A DNA stretch of 64,000 nucleotides from Peribacillus faecalis (GTDB lineage Bacteria; Bacillota; Bacilli; Bacillales; DSM-1321). The notes beneath the pieces were generated by a model. The model worked only from the letters and a program-made list of their open reading frames with translations, was not told the DNA's origin and did no database searches. Both the position numbers and the translations under genes were made by a program. Shown one piece after another: positions 52,075-60,305 of this stretch (the stretch's first letter is position 1; every line of letters begins with the position of its first letter). Location: positions 62,001-126,000 of the forward strand of contig NZ_JACXSI010000045.1 in the NCBI RefSeq assembly GCF_014712675.1, read 5' to 3'.

Positions 52075-53343
52075 CTAAATTAATAGATTGAATAAGTCTT
52101 GGTTTTTATTGACTTCTATAAATTTAAAACCGATTTTTTTCATGCGCTCGATCATGTCATTATACTCTTCAGGTCTTTTCAACTCGATGCCGACCAATGC
52201 CGGACCGGATTCTTTATTATTGTTTTTCGTATATTCAAAACGGGTAATGTCATCGTTTGGTCCAAGCACATAATCAAGAAACTCTCTTAAAGCACCGGCT
52301 CTTTGCGGAAAGTTGACGATAAAATAATGTAAAAAACCTTCGTACAATAAGGAACGTTCTTTAATTTCCTGCATACGGTCGATATCATTATTGCCGCCGC
52401 TAATGACGCACACAACTGTCTTTCCTTTAATTTGGTCTCGATACATATCAAGTGCCGCTACAGGCAATGCGCCGGCAGGCTCCACAACAATCGCATGCTC
52501 GTTATATAATTGCACAATCGTTGTACAAACTTTACCTTCGGGCACTGCCACTATATCCCGAACATGTTCACGGCATACTTCAAACGTTTGCTCTCCGACA
52601 CATTTAACAGCCGCTCCATCGACAAAAGGATTAATCATATCGAGCGGCACAACTTTATTTTCCTGAAACGCAGCTTTCATGCTTTGCGCCCCTTCAGGCT
52701 CAACTCCGATACAGCTTGTTTCCGGCGAAACACTATGAAAATATGCAGACAGTCCAGCCATCAATCCACCGCCGCCAATGGATGCAAATACAAAGTCAAC
52801 TTGTTCCTCGCAATCATTCAATACTTCAACAGCAACAGTCCCTTGTCCGGCCATTACGTGCTGATCGTTGAACGGATGGATAAATGCACGATTTTCTGTT
52901 TCTGCGCATTCAACTGCTTTTGCATAAGAATCATCAAATGTATCCCCTACTAAATGAACACTGATCTTATTCTGACCAAACATCTTCACTTGATTAATTT
53001 TTTGTCTTGGTGTTGTTGCCGGCATAAAAATCTTGCCTTCTATTCCCATTTGTGCACAAGCATACGCTACCCCTTGAGCATGATTGCCCGCACTCGCACA
53101 AACAATGCCATTCTTCATTTCATCTTGTGTTAAATTCTTCATCTTATAATAAGCGCCTCTTAGCTTAAATGAGCGTACATGCTGCAGGTCCTCCCGTTTT
53201 AAATACACATTGCACTCATATTTCTCTGAAAGCACCTTATTTTTTTGCAACGGTGTATGAACAACAACATCCTTCAGTTGCTGATTGGCAATTAAAATAT
53301 CTTCTACCTGTAATTTCTTCTTGGCATTGGCTGTCGAGCTCAT
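52075..53343 (-). CDS. ilvA: Threonine ammonia-lyase IlvA
   Basis: The 422-residue PLP enzyme converts threonine to 2-oxobutanoate for isoleucine synthesis. The PLP lysine lies in VRSFKLRGAYYKM, with SAGNHAQG and GGGGLMAG loops, and a single ACT-like domain at the C-terminus (about 340-420, with FPQRAGALREFL). The short one-ACT form is typical of Bacilli. GAGGGG seven bases before the ATG at 53343 was used. No T-box leader fits in the short upstream region. Confidence 0.94.
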   Translation of the reverse strand: MSSTANAKKKLQVEDILIANQQLKDVVVHTPLQKNKVLSEKYECNVYLKREDLQHVRSFKLRGAYYKMKNLTQDEMKNGIVCASAGNHAQGVAYACAQMGIEGKIFMPATTPRQKINQVKMFGQNKISVHLVGDTFDDSYAKAVECAETENRAFIHPFNDQHVMAGQGTVAVEVLNDCEEQVDFVFASIGGGGLMAGLSAYFHSVSPETSCIGVEPEGAQSMKAAFQENKVVPLDMINPFVDGAAVKCVGEQTFEVCREHVRDIVAVPEGKVCTTIVQLYNEHAIVVEPAGALPVAALDMYRDQIKGKTVVCVISGGNNDIDRMQEIKERSLLYEGFLHYFIVNFPQRAGALREFLDYVLGPNDDITRFEYTKNNNKESGPALVGIELKRPEEYNDMIERMKKIGFKFIEVNKNQDLFNLLI

Positions 53344-53541
53344 CTGTTTCCCCTCTTCCTTCAACGTAAAATCTTATAATTCGTAAATTATAACACTACC
53401 TTATAATAAATCAACTGATTTTTCTAACAATTTTGTATATTCTAAATAAAATAGAACAAAAGGTATCTTATTCTTCGTTTTAATTGAATAAAATTACCTG
53501 TCCCATACTATAATACGAAAAAAGAAAAGGAGTGTGAGCGA

Positions 53542-53763
53542 TTGGAATTTTCTTTATGTACCCACGATTGCGCAATGCCCGTCGAAGTAACACTCGACGA
53601 CGATAACGGCCGCTACACCATCCGCAAAAGCGACACAAGCGGCGAATACTTTAACACCCCGCAAGAACTGATCACCTGGATCCGACAAAACTTCCACGCC
53701 GAACAATTTTGCGACTTAAACGAATATCAAGAAATGATGAGGGTGTTACAGGAGTACCGATGA
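53542..53763 (+). CDS. Small acidic hypothetical protein
   Basis: The 73-residue cytosolic protein reads EFSLCTHDCAMPVEVTLDDD near the start and ends with a helical LNEYQEMMRVLQEYR. I recognise no family. The TTG start has AAAGGAG nine bases upstream, and TTGAATA..-style promoter sequence (near 53485-53515) fits an independent gene. It is placed between ilvA and plsC and is transcribed opposite to both. Confidence 0.65.
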   Translation: MEFSLCTHDCAMPVEVTLDDDNGRYTIRKSDTSGEYFNTPQELITWIRQNFHAEQFCDLNEYQEMMRVLQEYR

Positions 53764-53768
53764 AGAGC

Positions 53769-53781
53769 GGTGACAGGCACC
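53769..53781 (+). repeat. Small palindromic dispersed repeat
   Basis: GGTGACAGGCACC (GGTG/CACC arms) also occurs at 63936-63948, both times with CGGGTG-type or CCCGA flanks. It lies directly after the hypothetical gene's stop. Confidence 0.55.
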
Positions 53782-53811
53782 ACCCGATTTCGTTCGATAT
53801 ATGTCGAAAAA

Positions 53812-53833
53812 GGCTGCACTAATCAGTGCAGCC
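53812..53833. terminator. Bidirectional terminator near plsC
   Basis: GGCTGCACT pairs with AGTGCAGCC. TTTTT follows on the minus strand, serving plsC. Confidence 0.88.
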
Positions 53834-53844
53834 ATTCTTCATTA

Positions 53845-54591
53845 TTATGCTGACAGTTGGTTGTTGTCTTCTGTCAGTTTTTGTTTTTCTTCTGTAATGA
53901 TATTTTGAACATATTGAGTAAGTTCTTTTGATTCCATTTGCTCGTATTGTTCATGTGTGATGGCAGGTAAAATAGAAATCGTTACTTTACCCGGTTTAAG
54001 CCATCCTTTGTTTTTTTCCATGATTTTAGATGTCCCATCGATAGCAATCGGCACAATTGGTGATTTGGCATCTGTCGCTAAGCGGAGACTGCCCGCCTTA
54101 AATTCACCAACAGGGCCGCCCTTGCTGCGAGTTCCTTCCGGAAAAACTACGATAGAATGACCTTCCTTCATAATGGAAATGCCTTCACGAATTGCTTTAA
54201 TTGATTGGCGGCGATCTTTACGGTCCATGAAAACACAGTTCATTACGTCCATCCATTTCCATACAACCGGAATTTTTTTCACTTCTATTTTAGATATAAA
54301 ACCGAACGGCTTCTTAATATGTCCAAGCAGTACCGGAATATCAAAGTTCCCTTCATGATTTGCCACGAGTAGCACAGAGCCGGCCGGAATATTTTCTTCC
54401 CCTTTTATAATCACTTCTGTGCCTGATATTTTCACAAGTGTTTTCGCCCATTTCTTCGGAAGATTATTTTTCTTCACATCTTGCTCTTCTACCGTTTCTT
54501 GTTCATTGCTATATTTCTTCGCTTTATTTAGAAAAGGAATGCTGAATAGTAAATAGCCGAAGAAATATAAATAAAATGCAATTGTTCGCAT
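53845..54591 (-). CDS. plsC: 1-acyl-sn-glycerol-3-phosphate acyltransferase
   Basis: This is a 248-residue membrane-bound acyltransferase. The N-terminal hydrophobic segment is about 3-20. Block I is NHEGNFD (the HX4D catalytic pair), block II GFISKIEVK and block III FPEGTRSKGG. It acylates lysophosphatidic acid to phosphatidic acid. It has its own terminator and is divergent from the XRE operon. Confidence 0.92.
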   Translation of the reverse strand: MRTIAFYLYFFGYLLFSIPFLNKAKKYSNEQETVEEQDVKKNNLPKKWAKTLVKISGTEVIIKGEENIPAGSVLLVANHEGNFDIPVLLGHIKKPFGFISKIEVKKIPVVWKWMDVMNCVFMDRKDRRQSIKAIREGISIMKEGHSIVVFPEGTRSKGGPVGEFKAGSLRLATDAKSPIVPIAIDGTSKIMEKNKGWLKPGKVTISILPAITHEQYEQMESKELTQYVQNIITEEKQKLTEDNNQLSA

Positions 54592-54688
54592 AATGCTAGC
54601 TTACCTCCTGAAGTAATTCACAAACTCAATTATAACGAACTTTGTTATGGAAAACTAGGGTGTTCCCTGACAGGTAACCTAATCATTT

Positions 54689-54750
54689 TGACCATTATCA
54701 TTTTATTTTTGACAATTATCATTGTCATTTTGGAAATAAATACATATAAT
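54689..54750 (+). promoter_or_regulatory. Promoter and double operator of the XRE/DUF3169 operon
   Basis: The -35 TTGTCA (54722-54727) and -10 TATAAT (54745-54750) are separated by exactly 17 bases. Overlapping the -35 is the perfect inverted repeat TGACAATTATCATTGTCA (54710-54727). A related copy, TGACCATTATCATTTTAT, starts 21 bases earlier at 54689. The layout suggests two cooperating repressor sites, probably for the XRE protein encoded just downstream. Confidence 0.75.
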
Positions 54751-54773
54751 GAACACACGGAGGTGATTTAAAA

Positions 54774-54977
54774 ATGCGTAATCGTTTAAAAGAGTTGCGA
54801 GCTAGAGACGGCTATAATCAAACAGAACTCGCTAAATTAGCCGGGGTTTCCAGACAAACAATCAGTTTGATAGAACGGGGAGAGTACATGCCATCGATCC
54901 TAATCGCGGTAAAAATAGCACGCATTTTTAATAAAAAGGTTGAAGATGTATTTATAATTGAGGAGGAAATAAAATGA
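54774..54977 (+). CDS. XRE family helix-turn-helix regulator
   Basis: The 67-residue protein is almost all one Cro/C1-type domain (NQTELAKLAGVSRQTISLIERGEYMPSILIAVKIARIF), typical of small single-domain repressors. AGGTGATTTAAAA before the ATG is its ribosome binding site. It overlaps the DUF3169 gene by four bases (ATGA). Such pairs are usually autoregulated, and a double palindrome sits at its promoter. Confidence 0.93.
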   Translation: MRNRLKELRARDGYNQTELAKLAGVSRQTISLIERGEYMPSILIAVKIARIFNKKVEDVFIIEEEIK

Positions 54978-55669
54978 AGGCGTTTTTGAAAATTTTAATT
55001 TTTGCTTTAATTGGTGCTGTCATCGGTTTTGCAAGTGCTGCCTCTATTTCAAAAGTAGATGTATTCAAGTTTTTCAGTGACCATATCACTACAATTAGTT
55101 ACTTCCTGCTTGGTCTATTCATCATTCTTATTTTATATAGTTTCGTATTAGTCTTTCAGTTTAAATCTATTGAATCCAAAAATGCACAGGGGGAAGAAGA
55201 GGATGAAAAAGATGCGCTTCTTAACAAAAAGTATTGCGATCTTTCATTAACTTACTCTGCTTCGCTAATCATCTCGATCATTAACCTAAGTATAGTTCTC
55301 ATTAAGGTGGAAAATCTCGTACTGCTAATTGCTAACTTTATTTGTTTCATCAGCGCAATCATTTTCCAAAAGTTCTCTCATTCTTTGTTTATTAAATTGA
55401 ATCCAAAAAGAAACATCCCTAAAATTTCTGATAAAAACTATGAAAAGAAGCTGCTGGATATTATGGATGATGGAGAAGAACAGGTGATGTTAGGCGGCTT
55501 ATATAAAGCTTTCAACTTTTTGAATACAGGAATATTTTTGGCCATCTGTTTGGCAGTAGCTTATTCCTTAATCGCGAAAGAGTCGCAAATGTTTTCCATC
55601 CTGCTTCTTTGTTCCCTATTGCTGTTATCAAATGTCATTTATATGGTGACGATCCGCCAAAAAGCGTAA
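54974..55669 (+). CDS. DUF3169 membrane protein
   Basis: The 231-residue protein has about six helices: two at the N-terminus (5-27, 38-60), a charged loop (ESKNAQGEEEDEKDALL), two central (about 88-130) and two C-terminal (about 178-225). The family is regularly found beside small XRE regulators; its role is unknown. Translation is coupled to the regulator, and an AGGAGG lies inside the end of that gene. Confidence 0.85.
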   Translation: MKAFLKILIFALIGAVIGFASAASISKVDVFKFFSDHITTISYFLLGLFIILILYSFVLVFQFKSIESKNAQGEEEDEKDALLNKKYCDLSLTYSASLIISIINLSIVLIKVENLVLLIANFICFISAIIFQKFSHSLFIKLNPKRNIPKISDKNYEKKLLDIMDDGEEQVMLGGLYKAFNFLNTGIFLAICLAVAYSLIAKESQMFSILLLCSLLLLSNVIYMVTIRQKA

Positions 55670-55683
55670 ACCCGTAAACCGCA

Positions 55684-55732
55684 AAAAGCCCGAACCATCC
55701 TCGTTAAACAAAGATAATCCGGGCTTTATTTT
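55684..55732. terminator. Terminator between DUF3169 and dfrA
   Basis: AAAGCCCG pairs with CGGGCTTT around a 33-base loop region, followed by ATTTTA on the plus strand and Ts on the minus strand. Confidence 0.8.
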
Positions 55733-55746
55733 ACTCGATATAATGC

Positions 55747-56235
55747 TTATGCTTTCCGTTCATAAACATGATAATAATACTCATAAGGGTTTTTGTCATC
55801 AGTAATACCCTGCTCGACAGACACTTCATTCCATTCATTAAAATCAATTTCCGGGAAGAATGTGTCTCCTTCAAATTCATGATGGATGACCGTCATGTAC
55901 AGCTTATCGACAACCGGCAAGAATAGCTTGTAGATTTGTTCGCCGCCGAAGATGAAGATTTCCTCTTCGCCTTTGCAAAGCTCATACACTTCTTCCACTG
56001 AATGCGCGATTTCGCAGCCTTCAGCTTGGAAGGCAGGATCTCTTGTCAAAATAATATTTCTTCTGCCGGGAAGTGGTCTTCCGATTGATTCGTAATTTTT
56101 CCGCCCTAAAATAATCGGGTGTCCCATCGTTGTTTTTTTCACATATTGCAGCTCAGCCGGCAAGCGCCAAGGCAGCTTGTTGTCCTTCCCTATCACACGG
56201 TTTACGTCCATAGCGACGATAATTGAAACGATCAT
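55747..56235 (-). CDS. dfrA: Dihydrofolate reductase
   Basis: The 162-residue enzyme reduces dihydrofolate with NADPH. Motifs are VNRVIGKDNKLPWRLPAELQYVK (with the substrate-binding Pro-Trp and acidic contact replaced by Glu in this position), GHPIILGRKNYESIGRPLPGR and FIFGGEQIYKLF. It follows thyA by 15 bases, so dihydrofolate made by thymidylate synthase is recycled by an enzyme from the same transcript. This order is what I recall in B. subtilis. Confidence 0.96.
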   Translation of the reverse strand: MIVSIIVAMDVNRVIGKDNKLPWRLPAELQYVKKTTMGHPIILGRKNYESIGRPLPGRRNIILTRDPAFQAEGCEIAHSVEEVYELCKGEEEIFIFGGEQIYKLFLPVVDKLYMTVIHHEFEGDTFFPEIDFNEWNEVSVEQGITDDKNPYEYYYHVYERKA

Positions 56236-56250
56236 AGTTATCCCCCTGTC

Positions 56251-57195
56251 TTAAACGGCAATCGGTGCTTTAATTAATGGATGTGGATCGTAGCCTTCGA
56301 TTGTGATGTCTTCCATCTCAAAATCAAAAACAGATTTCTTATCCGGATTTAGCTTCAGCTCCGGCAATGCCTTCGGTTCACGGCTCAGTTGCAGCTTCAC
56401 TTGCTCTACATGGTTGCTGTAAATATGCGCATCGCCGAATGTATGAATGAATTCACCCACTTCTAACCCGCACTCATGCGCAATTAAATGTGTCAACAGC
56501 GCATAGCTGGCAATATTGAACGGCACGCCAAGAAATACGTCTGCGCTTCTTTGGTACAACTGACAAGATAGCTTGCCTTCCTGCACATAAAATTGGAACA
56601 GCGTATGACATGGAGGCAACGCCATGCTCGGCACGTCTTCTGGGTTCCAGCCTGAAACAATCAGTCTTCTTGAATCCGGATTTGTTTTAATTGCTTCGAT
56701 AACATCTTTCAGTTGATCGATTGTCTCGCCTTTTGATGTTTTCCAAGCACGCCATTGTTTGCCGTACACATTTCCTAAATCGCCGTATTTTTTAGCAAAT
56801 TCATCGTCATTCAGCACTTTCTCTTTGAATACAGCCATTTGCTCATTGTATTGAGCGGCAAATGCTTCATCTTTCAAAGAGCGCAGCCCGAAGTCCGTCA
56901 TGTCGGGACCTTGATATTCATCACTTTCAACCCATTTTTTAAACGCCCATTCGTTCCAAATATTATTGTTGTGCTGCAGCAAGTATTTAATATTTGTATC
57001 ACCTTTAATGAACCAAAGCAGTTCGCTGGCAATTAAGCGGAACAATGTTCTTTTTGTCGTTAATAAAGGGAAGCCTTTTTGCAGATCAAAACGCATTTGA
57101 TAACCAAAAGTTGATATCGTCCCCGTGCCTGTTCGATCTTCTTTATATAGGCCATTTTGCAAAACGTGCTCGCATAAATCTAAATATTGTTTCAA
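56251..57195 (-). CDS. thyA: Thymidylate synthase ThyA, long form
   Basis: The 314-residue enzyme methylates dUMP with methylene-tetrahydrofolate. The catalytic cysteine is in [12 protein letters not shown], with [21 protein letters not shown] and [12 protein letters not shown]. An extra stretch of about 50 residues after [17 protein letters not shown] is like the insertion of the Lactobacillus casei enzyme; E. coli-type proteins have 264 residues. It is the first gene of the thyA-dfrA operon, divergent from the DUF123 gene with only 66 bases between. Confidence 0.96.
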   Translation of the reverse strand: MKQYLDLCEHVLQNGLYKEDRTGTGTISTFGYQMRFDLQKGFPLLTTKRTLFRLIASELLWFIKGDTNIKYLLQHNNNIWNEWAFKKWVESDEYQGPDMTDFGLRSLKDEAFAAQYNEQMAVFKEKVLNDDEFAKKYGDLGNVYGKQWRAWKTSKGETIDQLKDVIEAIKTNPDSRRLIVSGWNPEDVPSMALPPCHTLFQFYVQEGKLSCQLYQRSADVFLGVPFNIASYALLTHLIAHECGLEVGEFIHTFGDAHIYSNHVEQVKLQLSREPKALPELKLNPDKKSVFDFEMEDITIEGYDPHPLIKAPIAV

Positions 57196-57261
57196 TGAAA
57201 TGACACCTCTATAATAAATGTTATTGTTATATTGTAACCTTGAGTTAGGAGGAAGACAACG

Positions 57262-57627
57262 ATGAAATGGAATGTGAACGAAAATGATACCTTGTATGCA
57301 ATTTTCCTTACATTACCTAAAACCGAAACAATCACAATCGGTGCATTAGGGACTTTCACCTTTGAAAAAGGGGATTACGTCTATATCGGCAGCGCCAAGA
57401 AAAACATTGTCTCAAGAGTGGAACGGCATGCAAAAATCGAGAAGCCGAAAAGATGGCATCTCGATTATTTTCGCCCATATTGCGAAGTAACAGCGGTACA
57501 ATCATTTCCGGAGGGTAACGGCGAATGTGCTCTCGCCGCTTCTTTTGCTGAAAAAGGAACCATTCCAATCAATAAATTTGGCGCTTCTGACTGCCGTTGC
57601 CGCGGACATTTGGTTTTCATAAAATAA
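57262..57627 (+). CDS. DUF123 (GIY-YIG-like nuclease fold) protein
   Basis: The 121-residue protein has the GIY-YIG-like start ([37 protein letters not shown]), RVERHAK, and the WHLDYF and [11 protein letters not shown] motifs of the DUF123 family. Several members lack nuclease proof; a DNA-repair role is only suspected. The ATG follows TTAGGAGGAAGACAACG. It is monocistronic. Confidence 0.87.
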   Translation: MKWNVNENDTLYAIFLTLPKTETITIGALGTFTFEKGDYVYIGSAKKNIVSRVERHAKIEKPKRWHLDYFRPYCEVTAVQSFPEGNGECALAASFAEKGTIPINKFGASDCRCRGHLVFIK

Positions 57628-57686
57628 AAGCACCTTCTTGTAAATTGCACATACACTATTATTAGAATGAATATAGGTGAGTGCAA

Positions 57687-57947
57687 ATGAAACCAAACAA
57701 ATACACGTACTATTTGCAGGAGTTGCAGGATGTGCAGCTCGTTATGAATACCCGTATTTTCATTTACTTAGATCTCTTACTTTTATCTTGTTTTTTATTT
57801 TTTATTTTGTATGCGCAAACATATCAATGGAATCATGCTTTTATGATATCCTTTTGCTTTCTCGTTGCTACAACTGCCGTCTTCACTTTGTTGTGCTTCT
57901 TGGAAGGTGAAAACACTGATTCGGAAAACAAACTGAAAAAGGACTGA
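57687..57947 (+). CDS. Small two-helix membrane protein
   Basis: The 86-residue protein has two strong hydrophobic segments (about 22-42 and 50-72) and a polar, charged tail (EGENTDSENKLKKD). AGGTGAGTGCAA directly precedes the ATG. Its stop lies inside a perfect terminator. I recognise no family. The overlapping frame starting at 57677 lacks a ribosome binding site and was rejected. Confidence 0.7.
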   Translation: MKPNKYTYYLQELQDVQLVMNTRIFIYLDLLLLSCFLFFILYAQTYQWNHAFMISFCFLVATTAVFTLLCFLEGENTDSENKLKKD

Positions 57948-57977
57948 AATCACCACAAATGATTTCAGTCCTTTTTC
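57936..57977. terminator. Bidirectional terminator
   Basis: AAAAAGGACTGAAATCA pairs perfectly with TGATTTCAGTCCTTTTT. It contains the stop codon of the plus-strand gene and also ends the minus-strand gene that follows. Confidence 0.93.
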
Positions 57978-58006
57978 ATAATAACAATGCCGTACCTTAA
58001 ATAGGC

Positions 58007-58180
58007 TCATCTCTTTTTTCCGGAATTTTTATTGCTTCCACGATCTATGAAAAGCAACGCTATTACGCCGACCAGTGAAATTAAGTAGACATATGGAGAC
58101 ATTTGAAAGGCATTATACAGAACAGGACCGGCTAAACATAAAAGAGCGGCAGCGATTCTGTATGTCATTTGATATTTCAT
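58007..58180 (-). CDS. Small 57-residue membrane protein
   Basis: ATG at 58180 is preceded by AGGAGGGATGGC, an excellent ribosome binding site. The translation begins MKYQMTYRIAAALLCLAG and has two hydrophobic segments (about 8-24 and 30-46). It ends with a basic tail (DRGSNKNSGKKR) and TGA. It lies 19 bases after the ypjP stop and so is likely co-transcribed with it, ending at the strong terminator. It is not a family I recognise and could be missed because of its size. Confidence 0.75.
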   Translation of the reverse strand: MKYQMTYRIAAALLCLAGPVLYNAFQMSPYVYLISLVGVIALLFIDRGSNKNSGKKR

Positions 58181-58199
58181 GCCATCCCTCCTGGCTAAA

Positions 58200-58838
58200 C
58201 TAAATCACAGAAGCCTTCGTTCCCCAATGAGGCGGTGTATTTTTATCCCAGTAAATGCTGCCTAATGAATGGTGGGCAACAAATTGATCAGCTGCTGTAT
58301 GGTAATGAAAGTTGAACCAATGGCCTTCCTGAGGCACATTTTCACGGCGTACGTGGAATAAGATCAAATTTTTGTTCGTGTTGTTGTTATATATATTAAA
58401 GATTTTTTCTCCTAGGCCGTTTGACGGATTTTCAGTAATAGAAATATAGGGAATCTCTGCGTCTGGACATTCGCTAATATAGGCTGCGATCGCTTCCTCG
58501 ATTTTCGGAAGAATGATGCTATTAAACTCATCTTCTATGCGCGGACCAATTCGATCGCCGAATTTTATGTAGCTGTTTTGCTCTGCTTTTTCAGATAAAA
58601 TTTCTAAGAGCCGTGTCCGCTCATCTATTTCTTCTGTTTCATATTCTGATTGTATATAAACGGTCGGTGCCGATATCACATCTGCTGCGGCAGCCGCATT
58701 TTCATGAGCATTTTCGCCATCGGGTTTAGCTGCATTTGCTTCATCAAACCAATGAAAATCGTTTGGCGAAACTAACCCTAATGTCATAATCGATAAAAGA
58801 ACGACGACACTTTTCTTCATCCATAAAGGCATTTTCAT
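58200..58838 (-). CDS. ypjP: YpjP-like secreted or membrane-anchored protein
   Basis: The protein of about 212 residues has a signal peptide or anchor (WMKKSVVVLLSIMTLGLV, with an ANAAKP cleavage-like site near residue 36) and an acidic domain. The conserved features are NFHYHTAADQFVAHHSLGSIYW and a C-terminal WDKNTPPHWGTKA. The family is known only from Bacilli, without function. Its position between thyA and ypiP equals the B. subtilis order I recall. GAGAGGG before the ATG at 58838 gives this start. Confidence 0.83.
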   Translation of the reverse strand: MKMPLWMKKSVVVLLSIMTLGLVSPNDFHWFDEANAAKPDGENAHENAAAAADVISAPTVYIQSEYETEEIDERTRLLEILSEKAEQNSYIKFGDRIGPRIEDEFNSIILPKIEEAIAAYISECPDAEIPYISITENPSNGLGEKIFNIYNNNTNKNLILFHVRRENVPQEGHWFNFHYHTAADQFVAHHSLGSIYWDKNTPPHWGTKASVI

Positions 58839-58947
58839 ATATCCAAACCCTCTCACATATCTATTAGTATTACTATACACCTTATCTATTAATTACGAAA
58901 GAATTCACCAGAGGTTTCATATTTTTCTAAACATTTGGATACAATAT

Positions 58948-59371
58948 AGAAAAACTGTTACCGGTCCTTTTTCATTTTTGAATTCGCCTCATGAATTCAC
59001 ATCAATGAAAAAGGAGCCATGCGGGAACCGAAATGCGGAAGCGGCCTGCAAGTAAGGAACAGCGACTAAGGACGCTACGTCCTGTAGCAACGTCGCTGTG
59101 ACTCTCGTCCTGAGAGCCCCCGACCAGCATAAGATGAATCATGCAGGAAATTGACAAATTTCCAGAGTGATTTGGCTTATGACCTCGAGGGGCTGGCCGC
59201 TGAAGCTAGACAAGGACTAAGAAAGGAACATCGGTGAGCGCCACGACGCATGTCTTCGCCGATGTGACCTACATCCTGTAGGCCTCATGGCAGGTATAAA
59301 GTTAGACAGCTACCATCGTTTAAAATTTCTACTATCTTAAGAAGTTAGAAAAACCGTTACCAGTTCGCTTT
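58948..59371 (+). repeat. Modular hairpin repeat element, copy 9 (longest, two arm modules)
   Basis: The copy starts AGAAAAACTGTTACCGGTCC, with CCTTTTTCATT/AATGAAAAAGG and GGAGCCATGCGGG. Arm 1 has CAGCGAC/GTCGCTG (59060-59066 with 59092-59098) enclosing GCTAC-GTCCT-GTAGC, then CTCTC-GTCCT-GAGAG. The copy 4-like module and AGCTAGACA follow. A second arm (AACATCGG..CCGATGTGACC) follows, with CCTACATCCTGTAGG, CATGGCAGG, GTTAGACAGC, and a decayed terminal hairpin at 59346-59371. It appears to be two elements fused end to end. It fills most of the 58880-59523 gap. Confidence 0.85.
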
Positions 59372-59391
59372 AAAAAGAAAGGAGGAGTGAA

Positions 59392-59472
59392 ATGAGCTTT
59401 GAAGATTTGTCCGTGATGTTAGTAAGTATCGTCATGATTGGCTATTTCATTAATTTATGCGTAAATGATTAA
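59392..59472 (+). CDS. 26-residue TxpA/holin-like hydrophobic peptide
   Basis: ATG at 59392 follows AAAGGAGGAGTGAA, an almost perfect ribosome binding site. The peptide reads MSFEDLSVMLVSIVMIGYFI then NLCVND and stop. One membrane helix and the MS-[FY]E-x-L-x-VM opening resemble type I toxins of the TxpA/BsrG or holin-like group, though those are usually longer. A strong hairpin follows. Whether an antisense RNA exists cannot be read here. It lies directly next to repeat copy 9. Confidence 0.6.
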   Translation: MSFEDLSVMLVSIVMIGYFINLCVND

Positions 59473-59482
59473 TTATACATAA

Positions 59483-59517
59483 AAAACTCTATCCGCTTTT
59501 GGAGGATAGAGTTTCTT
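59483..59517. terminator. Bidirectional terminator
   Basis: AAACTCTATC pairs with GATAGAGTTT between the small peptide gene and ypiP. Confidence 0.88.
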
Positions 59518-59522
59518 ATTGA

Positions 59523-60293
59523 TTAGACGTTGATGACGCCGAAATGAAATTTTGCTGTTTTGCGTATTTGCTGCTCGAAACCTAAAAGCTGAAAACGTTC
59601 ACTGCGAAAATGGTCCTTTAGCACAATTTTTTTGCGCGCAACTCGTTTCGCTTCTTCAATAGTTCCCATTAAAATTGTTTCGTGATTAGTATGTTGAGCC
59701 ATTGCTTGCAATGCATTCGATTCCGTAATGCTCTCTTCGAACATCGGGTCGAAATAGACAACATCAATGCTTTTGTCCGGCATGCGCTTTAAGACTTCGT
59801 AATGATTGCCGTTTATAACATCGACTCGTCGCATCGCAGCGTCAATCAACGAATTTTGACTTTCCCAGCTTCGCAAACCTTCCTTCACGATGTAAGCAAG
59901 GATTGTACTGCTCTCAACGCCCATCACCTTGCCACTTTCTCCAACTACAAGGCTTGCGATAATGCTGTCCGAACCATAGCCTAAAGTGCAATCAAGGAAA
60001 CTGTCCCCTTCCTGAAGGCCGCTTATTTCTATTAGAGGATCATGCTCCTCTTTCAGAAGCCGCTTGGCGCGGATCATTGCGACATTCGGGTGGAAAAAGT
60101 AAGGCTCAGTAGCTCCTCTTTTGTGCAATTCAATCCCTGTCTTACCGACAACGACAACATTGTCATCGAGCCCAAACATTTTAGCGATTGATTGCTTGTT
60201 CCGCTTCACATACGGGATGCCTAAATCAGTAGCGGTTTGTTTCGCTAGTTCTATATACTCCTGATTTGTTCTTCCTGCTGTTGTAACAATCAT
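59523..60293 (-). CDS. ypiP: Class I SAM-dependent methyltransferase (YpiP, RsmJ-like)
   Basis: The 256-residue protein has an N-terminal domain of about 85 residues, then a Rossmann methyltransferase fold. Motif I is DSFLDCTLGYGSDS, the acidic end of motif II is VMGVESS, and motif IV is VVYFDPMFEES, similar to N2-guanine RNA methyltransferases (DPMF with aromatic residue). The target is probably RNA but unproven. It lies 12 bases after brxA, the neighbour (yphP) I recall in B. subtilis. Confidence 0.87.
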   Translation of the reverse strand: MIVTTAGRTNQEYIELAKQTATDLGIPYVKRNKQSIAKMFGLDDNVVVVGKTGIELHKRGATEPYFFHPNVAMIRAKRLLKEEHDPLIEISGLQEGDSFLDCTLGYGSDSIIASLVVGESGKVMGVESSTILAYIVKEGLRSWESQNSLIDAAMRRVDVINGNHYEVLKRMPDKSIDVVYFDPMFEESITESNALQAMAQHTNHETILMGTIEEAKRVARKKIVLKDHFRSERFQLLGFEQQIRKTAKFHFGVINV

Positions 60294-60305
60294 GTAATCA
60301 GGCGC

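Noticed and set aside
53344-53541. T-box riboswitch before ilvA
   Set aside because: The upstream space is about 200 bases and A/T-rich, with no T-box AGGGTGGNACCGCG sequence or terminator/antiterminator pair.
57677-57910. Alternative frame overlapping the small membrane protein
   Set aside because: The frame at 57687 has the ribosome binding site and ends inside the terminator; this one has neither.
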